Below the pieces are notes generated by a model that was not told where the DNA came from, did no database searches, and saw only the letters and a program-made list of their open reading frames with translations. The position numbers and the translations under genes are program-made. DNA of 32,262 nt from Erythrobacter sanguineus (GTDB taxonomy: Bacteria; Pseudomonadota; Alphaproteobacteria; Sphingomonadales; Sphingomonadaceae). The stretch lies in NCBI GenBank assembly GCA_945878845.1, contig CAMCUB010000035.1:1-32262 (forward strand), written 5' to 3'. This document shows positions 18,145 through 28,400 of the stretch, piece after piece; within the stretch, counting starts at the first letter, position 1; the number at the start of each line of letters is the position of its first letter.

Positions 18145-19158
18145 ATGAAGAAACTCCTCGCACTGGTTGCCCTCGCCCTCATGTCCCAACCTGCTCTTGC
18201 CGAAGAGGCCCCGAAGTGGTCGCTGGCGATCCACGGCGGGGCGGGGACGCTCGACCCCAAGGCGATGACGCCCGAGAAGCGCGCGGCCTATGAGGCGGAT
18301 TTGCAGCGGGCGCTGGATGCGGGGTCGAAGATCCTTGCCGAGGGCGGCGCGGCGATGGACGCGATCAAGGCCGCGATCGTGATCATGGAGGATTCGCCCC
18401 TATTCAACGCCGGCAAGGGCGCGGTGTTCACATGGGACGGGACGAACGAGCTCGACGCCTCGATCATGGACGGGCGGGATCGGAGCGCCGGTGCGGTCGC
18501 AGGGGTGAAGACGGTCAAGAACCCGATCTTGCTGGCCGACACGGTGCGCACCCGGAGCGAGCACGTGTTCCTCGTCGGCAAGGGTGCGGAGGAGTTTGCC
18601 GTGTCCAAGGGCTTTGCGGTGACCCCGCCCGAGTATTTCGCGACCCCGGCGCGGCGCGAGGCTTTGGAGAGGCTGAAGGCCGAGAAGCTCTCGGCGCTGG
18701 ATGTCGACTACAAGTTCGGCACGGTGGGCGCGGTGGCGCTCGACCAGAGCGGCAACATGGCGGCGGGCACCTCGACCGGCGGGATGACCGGCAAGCGCTG
18801 GGGCCGCGTCGGCGATGCGCCTATGATTGGCGCGGGCACCTATGCGGATAACCGCGCCTGTGCGGTCTCGGCGACCGGGTGGGGGGAATACTTCATCCGC
18901 GTGGGCGTGGCGCACGAGATTTGTGCGCAGCTGAAAACGCGCGGGATCCTCGGAACGCAGGACATTGCCGACGCTGTCATGGCCGATGTCAAAGACCTTG
19001 GCGGAGATGGCGGGGTTATCGTCGTCACGCCTCAGGGCGAGGCGATCTTCAGCTTCAACACCACCGGCATGTATCGCGGCCGCGCGACCAGCGCCGGCGT
19101 CAACGAAGTGGCGATCTTCGGCGGCGAGGAGAAAGCGTCGGCGACGCCGGATCACTGA
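18145..19158 (+). CDS. Secreted isoaspartyl peptidase / plant-type L-asparaginase
   Basis: An N-terminal-nucleophile hydrolase of 337 residues that matures by cutting itself. A signal peptide (KKLLALVALALMSQPALA) sends it to the periplasm. The mature protein shows LAIHGGAGTL, the NAGKGAVF segment, and the autocleavage site GTVGAVALD, where Thr193 becomes the new N-terminus and nucleophile. TSTGGMTGKRWGRVGDAP, the substrate-binding stretch, follows. Family members hydrolyse beta-aspartyl dipeptides and asparagine. The start at 18145 is chosen for the signal peptide. An in-frame start at 18115 would add ten non-family residues. A GC-rich palindrome lies just past the stop. Confidence 0.93.
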   Translation: MKKLLALVALALMSQPALAEEAPKWSLAIHGGAGTLDPKAMTPEKRAAYEADLQRALDAGSKILAEGGAAMDAIKAAIVIMEDSPLFNAGKGAVFTWDGTNELDASIMDGRDRSAGAVAGVKTVKNPILLADTVRTRSEHVFLVGKGAEEFAVSKGFAVTPPEYFATPARREALERLKAEKLSALDVDYKFGTVGAVALDQSGNMAAGTSTGGMTGKRWGRVGDAPMIGAGTYADNRACAVSATGWGEYFIRVGVAHEICAQLKTRGILGTQDIADAVMADVKDLGGDGGVIVVTPQGEAIFSFNTTGMYRGRATSAGVNEVAIFGGEEKASATPDH

Positions 19159-19168
19159 GCGAGATACT

Positions 19169-19190
19169 CCCCTCCCGCAGGCGGGAGGGG
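19169..19190. repeat. GC-rich perfect palindrome between convergent genes
   Basis: The arms CCCCTCCCGC (19169-19178) and GCGGGAGGGG (19181-19190) flank two bases. It lies between the isoaspartyl peptidase and beta-lactamase stop codons. There is no T-run, so it is not a classical intrinsic terminator. It resembles GC-rich dispersed intergenic palindromes often seen in alphaproteobacteria, and could block transcription from both sides. Confidence 0.6.
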
Positions 19191-19197
19191 GAGAAGG

Positions 19198-20133
19198 TCA
19201 GTACAGTTTCCCCACCAGCGGCAGGCCCCGCTCCGGCTCGGCGAATTCCTTGATGATGCGGCCCACCTCGGCCAGCGCTGCCTGCGGGCCGGGGAGCATA
19301 TCGTCCTCGGTCTGCCGCGCGCGCAGGTAGCAGGCGAAGGTGATCGGCCCCTCGCCCTTGGGTCCTTGGGCAAAGCCGATGTCGATGTAGTTGTAATCGG
19401 CGGCGCCCACCAGCCCGCTGGTGCCGGTCTTGTCGCCCGCAACCCAGCCCTCGGGCAGCCCGGCCCGCACCCGCTTGAGGCCGGTCTGGGTCTCGATCAT
19501 CCAGCCTTTGAGCTCGGCGCGCTCCTTCTCGGGCAACGCGTCGCCATAGACGATCTTGGCGACCGTGAGCGCCATGGCCGCAGGCGTGGTCGTGTCGCGG
19601 AATTCGGTCACCGTGACGAGGTTCATCTCGGGCTCGTAGCGGTCGACCCGGCTGACCTCGTCGCCGAGGCTGCGCCAGAACGCGGTCAGCCCCGCCGGGC
19701 CGCCGAGATTGCGGAGCAGGATATTGGCCGCCGGATTGTCCGAGGTGGTCTGCGTCGCCCGTGCCAGCTCCCGCAAGGTGGCCCCGGTGTCGATCCGTTC
19801 GCGCGTGAAGGGGGCGGGGTTGAGCATGTCCGCCTCGGTCCACATCACGCGCTTGTCGGCGTCGATCTGACCTGCCGCATGGCGCTGGAGCAGCAGCGCG
19901 GCGAGGCTGAGCTTGAACGAGGAGGCATGCCCGAAGCGGCGGTCCTGATTGATCCCGACCGATGCGCCCGTGACGGTGTTGAAGATTTCGACCCCGAGCG
20001 TCCCGCCGCCCGCCGCCTCGATGATCCTGAGTTCCGCCGCCAGCCGCCCGAGCGGGGACTGGTCAGGCGGAATGCACGCGCCCGCGCCCAGAGCCAGCGT
20101 GCCGCCAAGGAAGAAGCGCCGATCGATCTTCAT
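19198..20133 (-). CDS. bla: Class A beta-lactamase
   Basis: A serine beta-lactamase of 311 residues that hydrolyses beta-lactam antibiotics in the periplasm. All four class A signatures are present: S-x-x-K as SSFK (Ser71 and Lys74), SDN (131-133), the omega-loop Glu in RYEPEMN (Glu167), and KTG (235-237). The N-terminus has twin Arg followed by FFLGGTLALGAGAC, a possible Tat and/or lipoprotein signal with Cys20. The start ATG at 20133 overlaps the TGA of the upstream RDD-family gene (ATGA), making it the last gene of a seven-gene operon. Constitutive or stress-linked co-expression with the MoxR cluster is therefore more likely than AmpR-type induction, and no ampR-like gene is adjacent. The substrate range cannot be read from the sequence. 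Confidence 0.95.
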   Translation of the reverse strand: MKIDRRFFLGGTLALGAGACIPPDQSPLGRLAAELRIIEAAGGGTLGVEIFNTVTGASVGINQDRRFGHASSFKLSLAALLLQRHAAGQIDADKRVMWTEADMLNPAPFTRERIDTGATLRELARATQTTSDNPAANILLRNLGGPAGLTAFWRSLGDEVSRVDRYEPEMNLVTVTEFRDTTTPAAMALTVAKIVYGDALPEKERAELKGWMIETQTGLKRVRAGLPEGWVAGDKTGTSGLVGAADYNYIDIGFAQGPKGEGPITFACYLRARQTEDDMLPGPQAALAEVGRIIKEFAEPERGLPLVGKLY

Positions 20134-21071
20134 GCAAACTTGTCCGCCTTGCGCTTGCCGAACCGGAGATCGGCTTCGAGCTTCGCGCGCAATTGCGAAT
20201 AAAAGGCCTCGAGGAAAGCCCGCTCGTCGCCCGCGCCCGGGTCCCACCCGATCTTGCGGCAGATTGTGGCATGGACCGCGGCGAGCGCCTCGGGCGGGCT
20301 GTCGCGCAGCATCCGTTCGAGGGTCTGGAGCTCCTTCTCGCCATAGATCGAAAGCTCCGCGTCGCCGAAGGCATAGCGCACGCCGGTGACCCCGCTCTCG
20401 CCGGCGGCGGCCGCAGCGCCTTCGGTGGAGAGCACCTTGGCGAGCTTGGCGCGCGGGCGCTCGACCACCCAGGTGCCCGCGATGATGTCGCCCGCGCGCA
20501 AGGCGTCGCGGTTGAAGAACGGGAACAGCAGGAACAGCGCGAACCAGCCGGTCACCACCCAGCCGAGCGCCCCGATCGGCTCGCCCCGCTCGGCCAGCAT
20601 GGCGAGCACGAGCAGCGTGATGAGCGGGTAGAAGATCTCGATGTCGCGCAGCAGATTGCGCGCAATCACCGCCTCGGGGGTGAGCCGCGTGCCGCCGCGC
20701 GCGGCGATACGGATGCCGACGATGCGCTTGCCCAGCGTCGCCCCGCGCGGGCCCAGTTCCTGCACCAGGAAATAGCCGTACCAGGCGCAGAACACGAAGA
20801 TCGCCATGCAGATGCCGAGGAATTCGAGCGCGGCGCTCGACATCTCGTCAGGGTCGAAGCCGCTCGCATCGAGTAGCCCGCGGGCGATGTAGAAGATCGT
20901 GAGCTGCACCACGATGAGGCCGAACAGCAGGATCATGAAGTCGATGATCAGCGCGCCCGCGCGGGCGGCGCGCGGAGCGATGGTGATGGGCAGCGCAAGG
21001 CCCTCGGGCGTCACCAGCGTGCGCGCGCGCTTCTCGTCGCGCAGCGGGGGCGAGATGCCGCGCACGCTCAT
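20130..21071 (-). CDS. RDD-family membrane protein
   Basis: A 313-residue inner-membrane protein. It carries the RDD signature pieces: Arg-Ala-x-x-Asp at the start of the first helix (RAGALIIDFMILL), LGPRGATLGKRIVGIRI between helices, and FNRDALRAGDIIAGTWVVERPR near the end of the membrane part. About 100 cytoplasmic residues follow, including LERMLRDSPPEALAAVHATI. Some RDD proteins are ion or proton antiporters, but the role in MoxR clusters is not established. Its ATG overlaps the stop of the SpoIIM-like gene, and its own stop overlaps the beta-lactamase start. It is thus translationally linked on both sides. Confidence 0.88.
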   Translation of the reverse strand: MSVRGISPPLRDEKRARTLVTPEGLALPITIAPRAARAGALIIDFMILLFGLIVVQLTIFYIARGLLDASGFDPDEMSSAALEFLGICMAIFVFCAWYGYFLVQELGPRGATLGKRIVGIRIAARGGTRLTPEAVIARNLLRDIEIFYPLITLLVLAMLAERGEPIGALGWVVTGWFALFLLFPFFNRDALRAGDIIAGTWVVERPRAKLAKVLSTEGAAAAAGESGVTGVRYAFGDAELSIYGEKELQTLERMLRDSPPEALAAVHATICRKIGWDPGAGDERAFLEAFYSQLRAKLEADLRFGKRKADKFA

Positions 21072-22132
21072 GCGGCGCGCTCCGGCGCGGCGGGGCGGTA
21101 GAGGAAGAAATAGCTGAGCCAGAACACCAGCATCGTGCCGCCGATCACGAAGCGGGTTGTGGTGTCCTCGACCAGCTGGCGCGGATAGGCCTCGAGGATC
21201 GCCGCGACCACCATCATGATCGTCACGCCGACCATCACCACCGCAGAGCGGCGCCCGGCGGCAGCGGCCGCGGCCAGCACCGGGAGCTTGCCCGGAAAGG
21301 CCATCGCCCGCCCGATATGCAGACCCGCCGCGCCCGAGAGCAAGATGCCGAACAGCTCCGTGGTGCCATGGACAGAGAGCCACGCGGCCAGCTCCACCAC
21401 TAGGTTCTGACCGTTGTAGAGCCACAAGAGCACGCCCATCAGCGCCATGTTGTGCACCAGCAGCAGCAGCGAGGGGATGCCGAAGGCGAAGCCCAGCGCG
21501 AAGGCGAGGATGCACACGGCCGAATTGTTGCTGAACAGCTGGGCGGCGAACCCGGCGAGCCCGGCGGCGCCTTCGTCATGCTTGAGCACCTGAAGCAGCT
21601 CCTCGCGGCTCGCTCCCGGTTGGCGCGGGTCCATGCGGCCTCCGGGGAAGAGGCGGAAGAACCACGCCTCATCCTGCGCGACCAGAAGCCAGCCGACGAT
21701 CGTGCCCGCAACCATCACGAACAGCGCGATGCAGATGTCGAGCCACAATTCGCGCACGGCACGGCTCCAGCCGCCGAAGATGAAGCCGCGCAGCCAGCGC
21801 ACGAAGCCCATGCGGGGGCCATAGACTTGGAACCACGCGCGCTGCACCAGCGCCTCGAGATAGGCGAGGGTCGCGGCATCCAGCGACGTCTCGCGCGCCA
21901 CAGACAGCGAGGAGGTCGCGGTGCGATAGAGCGTCGGCAGCGCGATCAGGTCATCATCGGCGATGCGGCGTAATCCGCCCTTCTCCATGCGGACAAGGAT
22001 CGCTTCGAGCCGCTTCCACTCGCCCTCGCGCTCCAGCCGGAACCGGTCGGAGCGCAGCGTGGCGCTGGCGATATCGGGCGGAGCCTCGACCTGCCCGCGC
22101 CCGAACCATGAGGAGATGACAGGAGCCTTCAT
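21068..22132 (-). CDS. Stage II sporulation protein M-like membrane protein
   Basis: A 354-residue membrane protein of the SpoIIM/YtrH-like domain family, found widely in non-sporulating bacteria next to moxR genes. The N-terminal 110 residues are soluble and charged (a helical region around RLEREGEWKRLEAILVRME). Five or six hydrophobic segments follow, with the typical FSNNSAVCILAFALGFAFG and HGTTELFGILLSGAAGLHIG signatures. The function outside sporulation is unknown. The start at 22132 overlaps the DUF58 stop by ATGA. The stop overlaps the RDD gene start the same way. Confidence 0.88.
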   Translation of the reverse strand: MKAPVISSWFGRGQVEAPPDIASATLRSDRFRLEREGEWKRLEAILVRMEKGGLRRIADDDLIALPTLYRTATSSLSVARETSLDAATLAYLEALVQRAWFQVYGPRMGFVRWLRGFIFGGWSRAVRELWLDICIALFVMVAGTIVGWLLVAQDEAWFFRLFPGGRMDPRQPGASREELLQVLKHDEGAAGLAGFAAQLFSNNSAVCILAFALGFAFGIPSLLLLVHNMALMGVLLWLYNGQNLVVELAAWLSVHGTTELFGILLSGAAGLHIGRAMAFPGKLPVLAAAAAAGRRSAVVMVGVTIMMVVAAILEAYPRQLVEDTTTRFVIGGTMLVFWLSYFFLYRPAAPERAA

Positions 22133-23505
22133 CCGATCGCCTCGCTGTTGCGGATCGCGAGATAGCGGTCGATCAGGCGCGGGCCGATGTTCTCCCACGG
22201 GGCCTCAAGCACGTCGATCCCGAGCCGCCGTAGCCGCGTCAGCACCAGCTTCCTCTGCTGCGCGAGGCTGTCGGCGGTCACGCTGCGGGCCAGCGTCGCC
22301 ATGTCCCCCGGGGGCGCGGCGATCAGCTCCTCGACCTCGCTATCGGTCATGGTGACGAACAGCACGAGATGCTTGTTCACCAGCCGCCCCAAGCTTTCGA
22401 CCATCAATTCGGCCGCGGTGGGATCGGTGAAATCGGAGAACACCACCACCAGCGAACGGCGCTGGAGCTTGGCGGTGAGCGTGGCGAGGGCGAGCGTGAA
22501 GTTGGGCTCGACCGGCTCGTAATCGAGGCCGGCGGCGGCGCTCTGCAAGCGGTGGAAGGCGCGCGCGTCGGCGATGAAGGGGGTCATCAGCTGCGGGCGC
22601 CGGGCAAAGCCGAACAAGGCGACCTTGTCCCCGCCCTTCAGCGCGACATAGCCGCAGGTCAGCGCCGCCGAGACCGCGCGGTCGATGCGCGGGAGGCCAT
22701 CGACCGGCTCGCACATCGCCTGCCCGCAGTCGAAGGCGAAGACGATCTGGTTGTTGCGCTCGCTCTCGTTCTCGCGCGCGAACAGGCGGGTGTGGCGCGC
22801 GCTCGCCTTCCAGTCGATGCGGCGGCGGTCCATGCCGGGCTGGTATTCGGAGAGGGCCTCGAACTGCGTGCCCTCACCCCGGATGCGGCGGTTGATGAGG
22901 CCGATCTGGGCATTGCGCAGGAAGGTCTGCAAGTCGGGCGAGCGCACCGGCGAGAGGTCGGGCCAGATGCGCACCGGCTTGTCGAGGGGATAGTCGAACT
23001 GCCGCCCGCCGAGGCCCAGCGGCCCGACCCAGCGGATCCACGCGCGCTCGACCAGCGCGGTGCCGCGGCGGGTGGGGGTGAGGGTCGTCTCCCCGCGCCA
23101 GCCTTCGCGATAGGGTTCGGGGGTGAGGGTGAGGGTCACGCGGCCCTCTTCGGCCAGCCGCGGATCGCAGGCGAGCGCGGCCTCGGCGCGGCTGGGCTGG
23201 CGGCCTGCAAAGCGCGCGGTGATCGTAAGGTTGCTCGGCTGGCCGACCTCGATGTCTTCGGAAGTGCGGATCTCCCAGCCTTCGACCTTGCCGATCAGCG
23301 CCGCATCGAGCGCGATCAGCAGCAACAGCAGCCCGCCGAGGATCGGCGCGGCGACCCATGCGCCGGGCGCCGTCGCGGCGATCACCACCGCGATCGGAGC
23401 GAGCGCGGCGGCGAACCACGCGGCGCGCTCGGTCGGCGCGATCACCATCAGCGGCCGCAGCGGCAGCAGCAGGATGTTGAGGACAAGGCGGAGGACGCGG
23501 ATCAC
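22129..23505 (-). CDS. DUF58 protein with VWA-like domain
   Basis: A 458-residue membrane-anchored protein usually encoded beside MoxR ATPases. Two hydrophobic helices lie near the N-terminus (about 28-68). A beta-rich domain follows, then the defining DUF58 stretch around YQPGMDRRRIDWKASARHTR and FARENE, and a VWA-like fold starting IVFAFDCGQAM, where the metal site is only partly like DxSxS. It is thought to be a substrate or partner of the MoxR chaperone. The GTG start at 23505 lies 1 nt after the moxR stop, so translation is coupled. The 3' end overlaps the SpoIIM-like gene by ATGA. Confidence 0.9.
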   Translation of the reverse strand: MIRVLRLVLNILLLPLRPLMVIAPTERAAWFAAALAPIAVVIAATAPGAWVAAPILGGLLLLLIALDAALIGKVEGWEIRTSEDIEVGQPSNLTITARFAGRQPSRAEAALACDPRLAEEGRVTLTLTPEPYREGWRGETTLTPTRRGTALVERAWIRWVGPLGLGGRQFDYPLDKPVRIWPDLSPVRSPDLQTFLRNAQIGLINRRIRGEGTQFEALSEYQPGMDRRRIDWKASARHTRLFARENESERNNQIVFAFDCGQAMCEPVDGLPRIDRAVSAALTCGYVALKGGDKVALFGFARRPQLMTPFIADARAFHRLQSAAAGLDYEPVEPNFTLALATLTAKLQRRSLVVVFSDFTDPTAAELMVESLGRLVNKHLVLFVTMTDSEVEELIAAPPGDMATLARSVTADSLAQQRKLVLTRLRRLGIDVLEAPWENIGPRLIDRYLAIRNSEAIG

Positions 23506-23506
23506 G

Positions 23507-24459
<953 letters not shown>

Positions 24460-24463
<4 letters not shown>

Positions 24464-25872
24464 GGTTTGGGTCCCTGTTGCAATTTGGTGGCGAGATCAT
24501 CGAGGCCCTGCGCGGCGCCGAGGATGTCGGCGGGCTTCACCGCCGCCTCCAGGCGCGCGGCGCGGCGGGTGAAGGGTTCTTCGTCAGGCAGGCGGCGGGC
24601 GAGGGCTGCGTCGATCGCTTCGGGATCGGGTCGCGACAGGCCGAGCCGCTCGGCCACCCGCCGCGCCGCGAGCGCGGCATAGGGCGCGCCCAGCAGCCGG
24701 AAGCGCCGCGCGCGCACGATCAGGCCTGCGCCGTTGGCGATCAGCTGACGCTTGCCAAACGCAATGTCGGGGCCGTTCGCGGCGGCCGCCTGACCGAAGC
24801 GCTGGAACGCGCGCCAGCCGACAATGACGAGCGCGACCAGCAGGCTCAGCGTCGCGGCGAGGAAGGGCGGGCGGAAGGCCAGCGTCAGCAGGTTTTCCGA
24901 AGCGCCGAAGCCGTTCAATGTCATGTCGAAGACGACGTGATCGATATCCTCGGCATCGGCCAGCCGGTCGACCAGCGCGATTGCGGCCGCCGCGCGCTGG
25001 CCATCGGCAAGGCCGTAATTATTGGCAAGGTCGGGGTCGACGAGGAAGATCACCGGATAGGCACGTTCGGTGAAGATATCGTCCTCTTCCTCCTCGGCGC
25101 TGTCCGGTTCGGCGCGCGTATCGAGGTCGATCCCGAAAGCGAGCACCCGGCCCGCCGGATCGATGATCAGCGCCTGCTGCCCGTCTTCCAGCTCGGCGTG
25201 GAGCAGTTCCTCGCGCGGCAGCGAGCCCGATTGGCCCATCCCGCTCCAGCGCGCCGGCGGGCCGGGTTTGGGCTTGGGCGGCGCGGCTTCCGCCTTGGGG
25301 GCAGCAGAGGGGGCCGCTTGCGGGGGCGCCAACTCGAAGGCCATCGCGTTGGCCTTGCGGGGGTGGATTGCGTGCTCGAAGCGATAGGGGTCCGGCAGCT
25401 CGCCCGCCCACTCGCTCGGGGATGCACCATTGATCGCCACCCAGCCGCGCTTGAACTTGGCCTGCACCTCGGGCGGCAGATTGGGGCCGGGCGTGTTGGT
25501 CCACCACTTGCCCATGATCACCAGCGTCGGCCCGAGCAGGCGGCGGTCCTCGAGGATCTTGCCGATCTCCTCGGCATCGCCGTAGATCGCGGGGGTCAGC
25601 ACCAAGAGGTCGCGGGTCTCGAGATCCTGCGCATTGCGCGATCGCTCGACGCTGTAGCCCTGCGCCTCGACCAGCTGGACGAGGCCCGCATAGCCGTTGA
25701 GCCCGTTGCTTGAGGCATGCGCCTGCCCGCGCCCGCGCTCACCCCCGAAATCGGCATCCGCGCTCATCAGCCACAGCATCGCGAGGAACAGCGCAAAGCC
25801 GCCCGCGATCAGCGCAAAGGCACCGAGGCGCGAGAAGGCGGCGGGGCGGGCGGTCGCGGCGGCAGTGCTCAT
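24460..25872 (-). CDS. DUF4350-domain membrane protein
   Basis: A 470-residue protein with an N-terminal transmembrane helix (about 15-36), then a periplasmic region beginning with the DUF4350-like [23 protein letters not shown] and DLLVLTP. A Pro/Ala/Lys-rich linker lies near 185-210 and an acidic EEEEDD patch near 255. A second helix near [20 protein letters not shown] precedes a cytoplasmic C-terminal part of about 120 residues. This layout is usual for the DUF4350 members of MoxR clusters, whose molecular job is unknown. The start and stop both form ATGA overlaps, with the DUF4129 and moxR genes respectively. Confidence 0.85.
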
Positions 25873-26579
25873 GCGGCGAGCACCTTGCGGTCGAATCGGG
25901 CCAGCGCAAATTCCGCATATGCGGCGCGGGCGGCCTCCCAGTCGGCGCGTTCAAGGCGGCGCAGCGCGAAGAGCGAGGCCTCTACCCGCGTCGCGATCAC
26001 CCCGAAGGCATCGCGCGCCGGGCCGGGGAGCGCCGGCAGCGCGGCGAGTTCACGCGCGGTGCTGGAAGGCTCGACCCAGTCGGGCCGCGCGGCGCTGATC
26101 TGCGCGACGCTGCGCTGGAGCAGCAGGTGGGTCGCCTCGTCGAACTGCCCCTCGGCGGCGAGCCGGTCGGCATCCTCGAGCAGCGCGAGACTGGCGGCGG
26201 CATCGGGGCGCCAGGTGTCTTCCTGCGCCGGACCGTCTGCGGATTTGGCCTTGCGCCCGAATCGCAGCAGCGAGGGATCGATCAGGCGGATCACCAGCAC
26301 CAGCGCGAACAGGCCGACCAACACCACCGGCACCCAGCGCAGCCACCACCACGAATCCGCCATCGATTCGCCCAGCGGGGCGAGCAGCTCTGCCAGCCAC
26401 TTGAAGAACGCATCGAGCTGTTCGCTGAGCCAGCTGGGCTTGGGCGGGGGTGTTTCGGGGATTGTGATGGGAGCGAACTGGATTTCGCCATCCGCGCGCA
26501 GATCTTCCCATCCGGCGGGAGGCGATCCGCCTGAATTGGCTGGCGATTCAGAAAGGCTTTGTGCGGCCGCTGCGGTCAT
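25869..26579 (-). CDS. DUF4129-domain membrane protein, first gene of the MoxR operon
   Basis: A 236-residue protein with a soluble N-terminus of about 75 residues and a Trp-rich stretch just before one transmembrane helix (WWWLRWVPVVLVGLFALVLV). A C-terminal helical domain contains RLAAEGQFDEATHLLLQRSV and RADWEAARAAYAEFALARF, the DUF4129 signature. It is a usual partner of MoxR/DUF58/DUF4350 proteins. The ATG at 26579 is preferred over an upstream in-frame Met that would add a basic tail. It opens the operon, and the 84 bp upstream, up to the pheA stop, are the most likely place for the operon promoter, though I cannot point to clear -35/-10 boxes. Confidence 0.83.
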   Translation of the reverse strand: MTAAAAQSLSESPANSGGSPPAGWEDLRADGEIQFAPITIPETPPPKPSWLSEQLDAFFKWLAELLAPLGESMADSWWWLRWVPVVLVGLFALVLVIRLIDPSLLRFGRKAKSADGPAQEDTWRPDAAASLALLEDADRLAAEGQFDEATHLLLQRSVAQISAARPDWVEPSSTARELAALPALPGPARDAFGVIATRVEASLFALRRLERADWEAARAAYAEFALARFDRKVLAA

Positions 26580-26663
26580 CCCGGCACCGTTCGTGGCACG
26601 GCCTCGGCGGCGGCGCAACGGGAAACAGCGTTACCCGCGACGTGCCCGCGTTTCAGGCATGCC

Positions 26664-27557
26664 TCAGGGTCTGGCGCGGCCCTGTTCGTAGCTGCCGAGG
26701 ATGCGCAATTCCTTGGAATGGAAGGCGCATTCCTCAAGCGCGCGGTCCACCGCCGCATCGCCCGGCGCGCCGATGATGTCGGCGTAGAAGGTGGTCGCGG
26801 CAAAGCTGGTGCCCTGCTGATAGCTTTCAAGCTTGGTCATGTTGACGCCGTTGGTGGCGAAGCCGCCGAGCGCCTTGTAGAGCGCGGCCGGGATGTTCTT
26901 CACCTCGAAGATGAAGGTGGTCATCAACTGGCGTCCCGCGAGCGCTTGCGCCGCCAGCGGCTCGCGCGCGAGGATCACGAAGCGCGTCATGTTGTCGGCG
27001 CTGTCCTCGACATTGTTCTCGATGATGGTGAGCCCGTAGAGCTCGGCTGCAAGCGCCGGGGCGATGGCCGCGACGCTCGGATCGCCGCGCTCGGCCACGT
27101 AAGCCGCCGCGCCCGCGGTGTCGGCGTGGCTCAGCGGCACAATCCCGCGCGCGCGCAGATAATGGCGCGACTGGCCGAGCGCCTGCGGGTGCGAATAGGC
27201 CGCCTCGAACGGGCCGCTCCCGAGCGCCATCAGCGCATGGTGGATCGGCATGAAATACTCGGCCACGATATTGAGCCCGCTTTCGGGCAGCAGGAAGTGG
27301 ATGTCGGCGACGCGGCCGTGCTGCGAATTCTCGATCGGGATGATCGCCGCGCCCGCGCGCCCGTCCTTCACCGCCTCCAATGCGTCCTCGAAGCTGAAGC
27401 AGGGGAGCGGGGCGAGATCGGGGCGGGCCTCGGTCGCGGCGCGGTGCGAATTGGCGCCGGGCGATCCCTGAAAGGCAATCGCGCGCGCCGGATCGGCGGC
27501 CGCGGCGCGCTGCATCCGGTCAACGATTTCGAGGGCAGGGCCGGGGAAGGATCGCAT
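26664..27557 (-). CDS. pheA: Prephenate dehydratase with ACT domain
   Basis: Prephenate dehydratase converts prephenate to phenylpyruvate in phenylalanine synthesis. The 297-residue product has a catalytic domain (about 25-205) with AFQGSPGANSH, IPIENSQHGRV and the essential TRF motif (191-193, in NMTRFVIL). A regulatory ACT domain follows, with NIPAALYKALGGFA and LESYQQG. These stand where GALV and ESRP occur in classical enzymes, so phenylalanine inhibition may differ, though such variants are common in alphaproteobacteria. No chorismate mutase domain is fused. I see no ribosome-binding site at 27557, and a short GC palindrome (27566-27579) lies just upstream of the start. It is divergent from the cytochrome c gene. 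Confidence 0.95.
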   Translation of the reverse strand: MRSFPGPALEIVDRMQRAAAADPARAIAFQGSPGANSHRAATEARPDLAPLPCFSFEDALEAVKDGRAGAAIIPIENSQHGRVADIHFLLPESGLNIVAEYFMPIHHALMALGSGPFEAAYSHPQALGQSRHYLRARGIVPLSHADTAGAAAYVAERGDPSVAAIAPALAAELYGLTIIENNVEDSADNMTRFVILAREPLAAQALAGRQLMTTFIFEVKNIPAALYKALGGFATNGVNMTKLESYQQGTSFAATTFYADIIGAPGDAAVDRALEECAFHSKELRILGSYEQGRARP

Positions 27558-27623
27558 GGTGCGAAGCGCCTAGAGGCGCGCGCGCGGGCGCACAAGTCTT
27601 CGCATTCGCCCAAGGCGCGCTCA

Positions 27624-27640
27624 CTTGCAAAAGGTGCAAG
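27624..27640. promoter_or_regulatory. Inverted repeat CTTGCA-N5-TGCAAG between pheA and the cytochrome c gene
   Basis: The perfect 6-bp arms CTTGCA (27624-27629) and TGCAAG (27635-27640) are separated by AAAGG in the 141-bp divergent intergenic region. The position and size suit a dimeric regulator operator affecting one or both genes. No regulator is identified, and a chance palindrome is possible. Confidence 0.3.
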
Positions 27641-27698
27641 CAAATGTGCCACGATCAGTCTTGCGCGGCGTGATGCGCGACACTATGGACCGCGCGGG

Positions 27699-28376
27699 AT
27701 GACACAGGACAACTCTTCGCAGGATAAAGCCGCAGGCCAGAACGGTGGCGGCGATCTGTTCAACACTGCCGCCGGCTGGGTGCTGTTCGCGGCGGGCCTC
27801 GGGCTGGGTCTGTCGATCCTCTCGGGCAAGTATTTCCACGGCGACAAGCCCGAACGGCCCGAGAAGCTCGGCTACGTGATCGAGGGCGCGGTCGAGGAAA
27901 GCGGCGGCGGCGCGGCAGAAATGTCGATGGCCGAAGCGCTCAACACGATGCCGGCGGCCGAACTGATCGCAGCCGGCGAAAAGGCTTTCGCCAAGTGCCA
28001 GAGCTGCCACACCGTCGCTGCGGGCGGCGCCAACGGGATCGGCCCCAATCTGGCCGGCGTGATGGGCGGTCCGGTCGCAGCCAAGGGCGGCTTTGCCTAT
28101 AGCGGCGAGCTCAAGGCGCTGGGCGGGACTTGGGACTGGGACAAGATGAACGACTGGCTCAAGAACCCCAAGGCCTATGTCGCCGGGACCAAGATGAGCT
28201 TCGCCGGCCTGCCCAAGGTCGAGGATCGCGCCGCGATCGCGATGTATCTCAATTCGATCGGCGGCAATCTGCCGGTGCCCACCTTCGTCGCCGATGCGGC
28301 GGCGGGCGCGCCTGCTGGCGAGGAAACCCCTGTGGCCGGAGAGACACCGGCGGCGGCGGAAACCCCGGCTGAATAA
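27699..28376 (+). CDS. Membrane-anchored cytochrome c (CycM-like)
   Basis: A class I cytochrome c of 225 residues. It has an uncleaved N-terminal anchor (about 24-42, AAGWVLFAAGLGLGLSIL) and a linker to about 85. The heme domain carries the covalent heme site CQSCH (100-104) and the axial Met166 in GTKMSFAGL. The order and spacing match the CycM/cytochrome c552 type that carries electrons from the bc1 complex to terminal oxidases in alphaproteobacteria. After the heme domain there is an Ala/Pro/Glu-rich tail with three similar GETP-type units (about 205-225), probably disordered. The ATG at 27699 is chosen because the anchor follows. The ribosome-binding site is weak. Confidence 0.92.
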   Translation: MTQDNSSQDKAAGQNGGGDLFNTAAGWVLFAAGLGLGLSILSGKYFHGDKPERPEKLGYVIEGAVEESGGGAAEMSMAEALNTMPAAELIAAGEKAFAKCQSCHTVAAGGANGIGPNLAGVMGGPVAAKGGFAYSGELKALGGTWDWDKMNDWLKNPKAYVAGTKMSFAGLPKVEDRAAIAMYLNSIGGNLPVPTFVADAAAGAPAGEETPVAGETPAAAETPAE

Positions 28377-28400
28377 ACGGCTCCGCAAAGCAAAAACGAA

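Noticed and set aside
26641..26670. Another copy of the hairpin repeat (GTTTCAGG seen)
   Set aside because: Only eight bases match and the other arm is absent.
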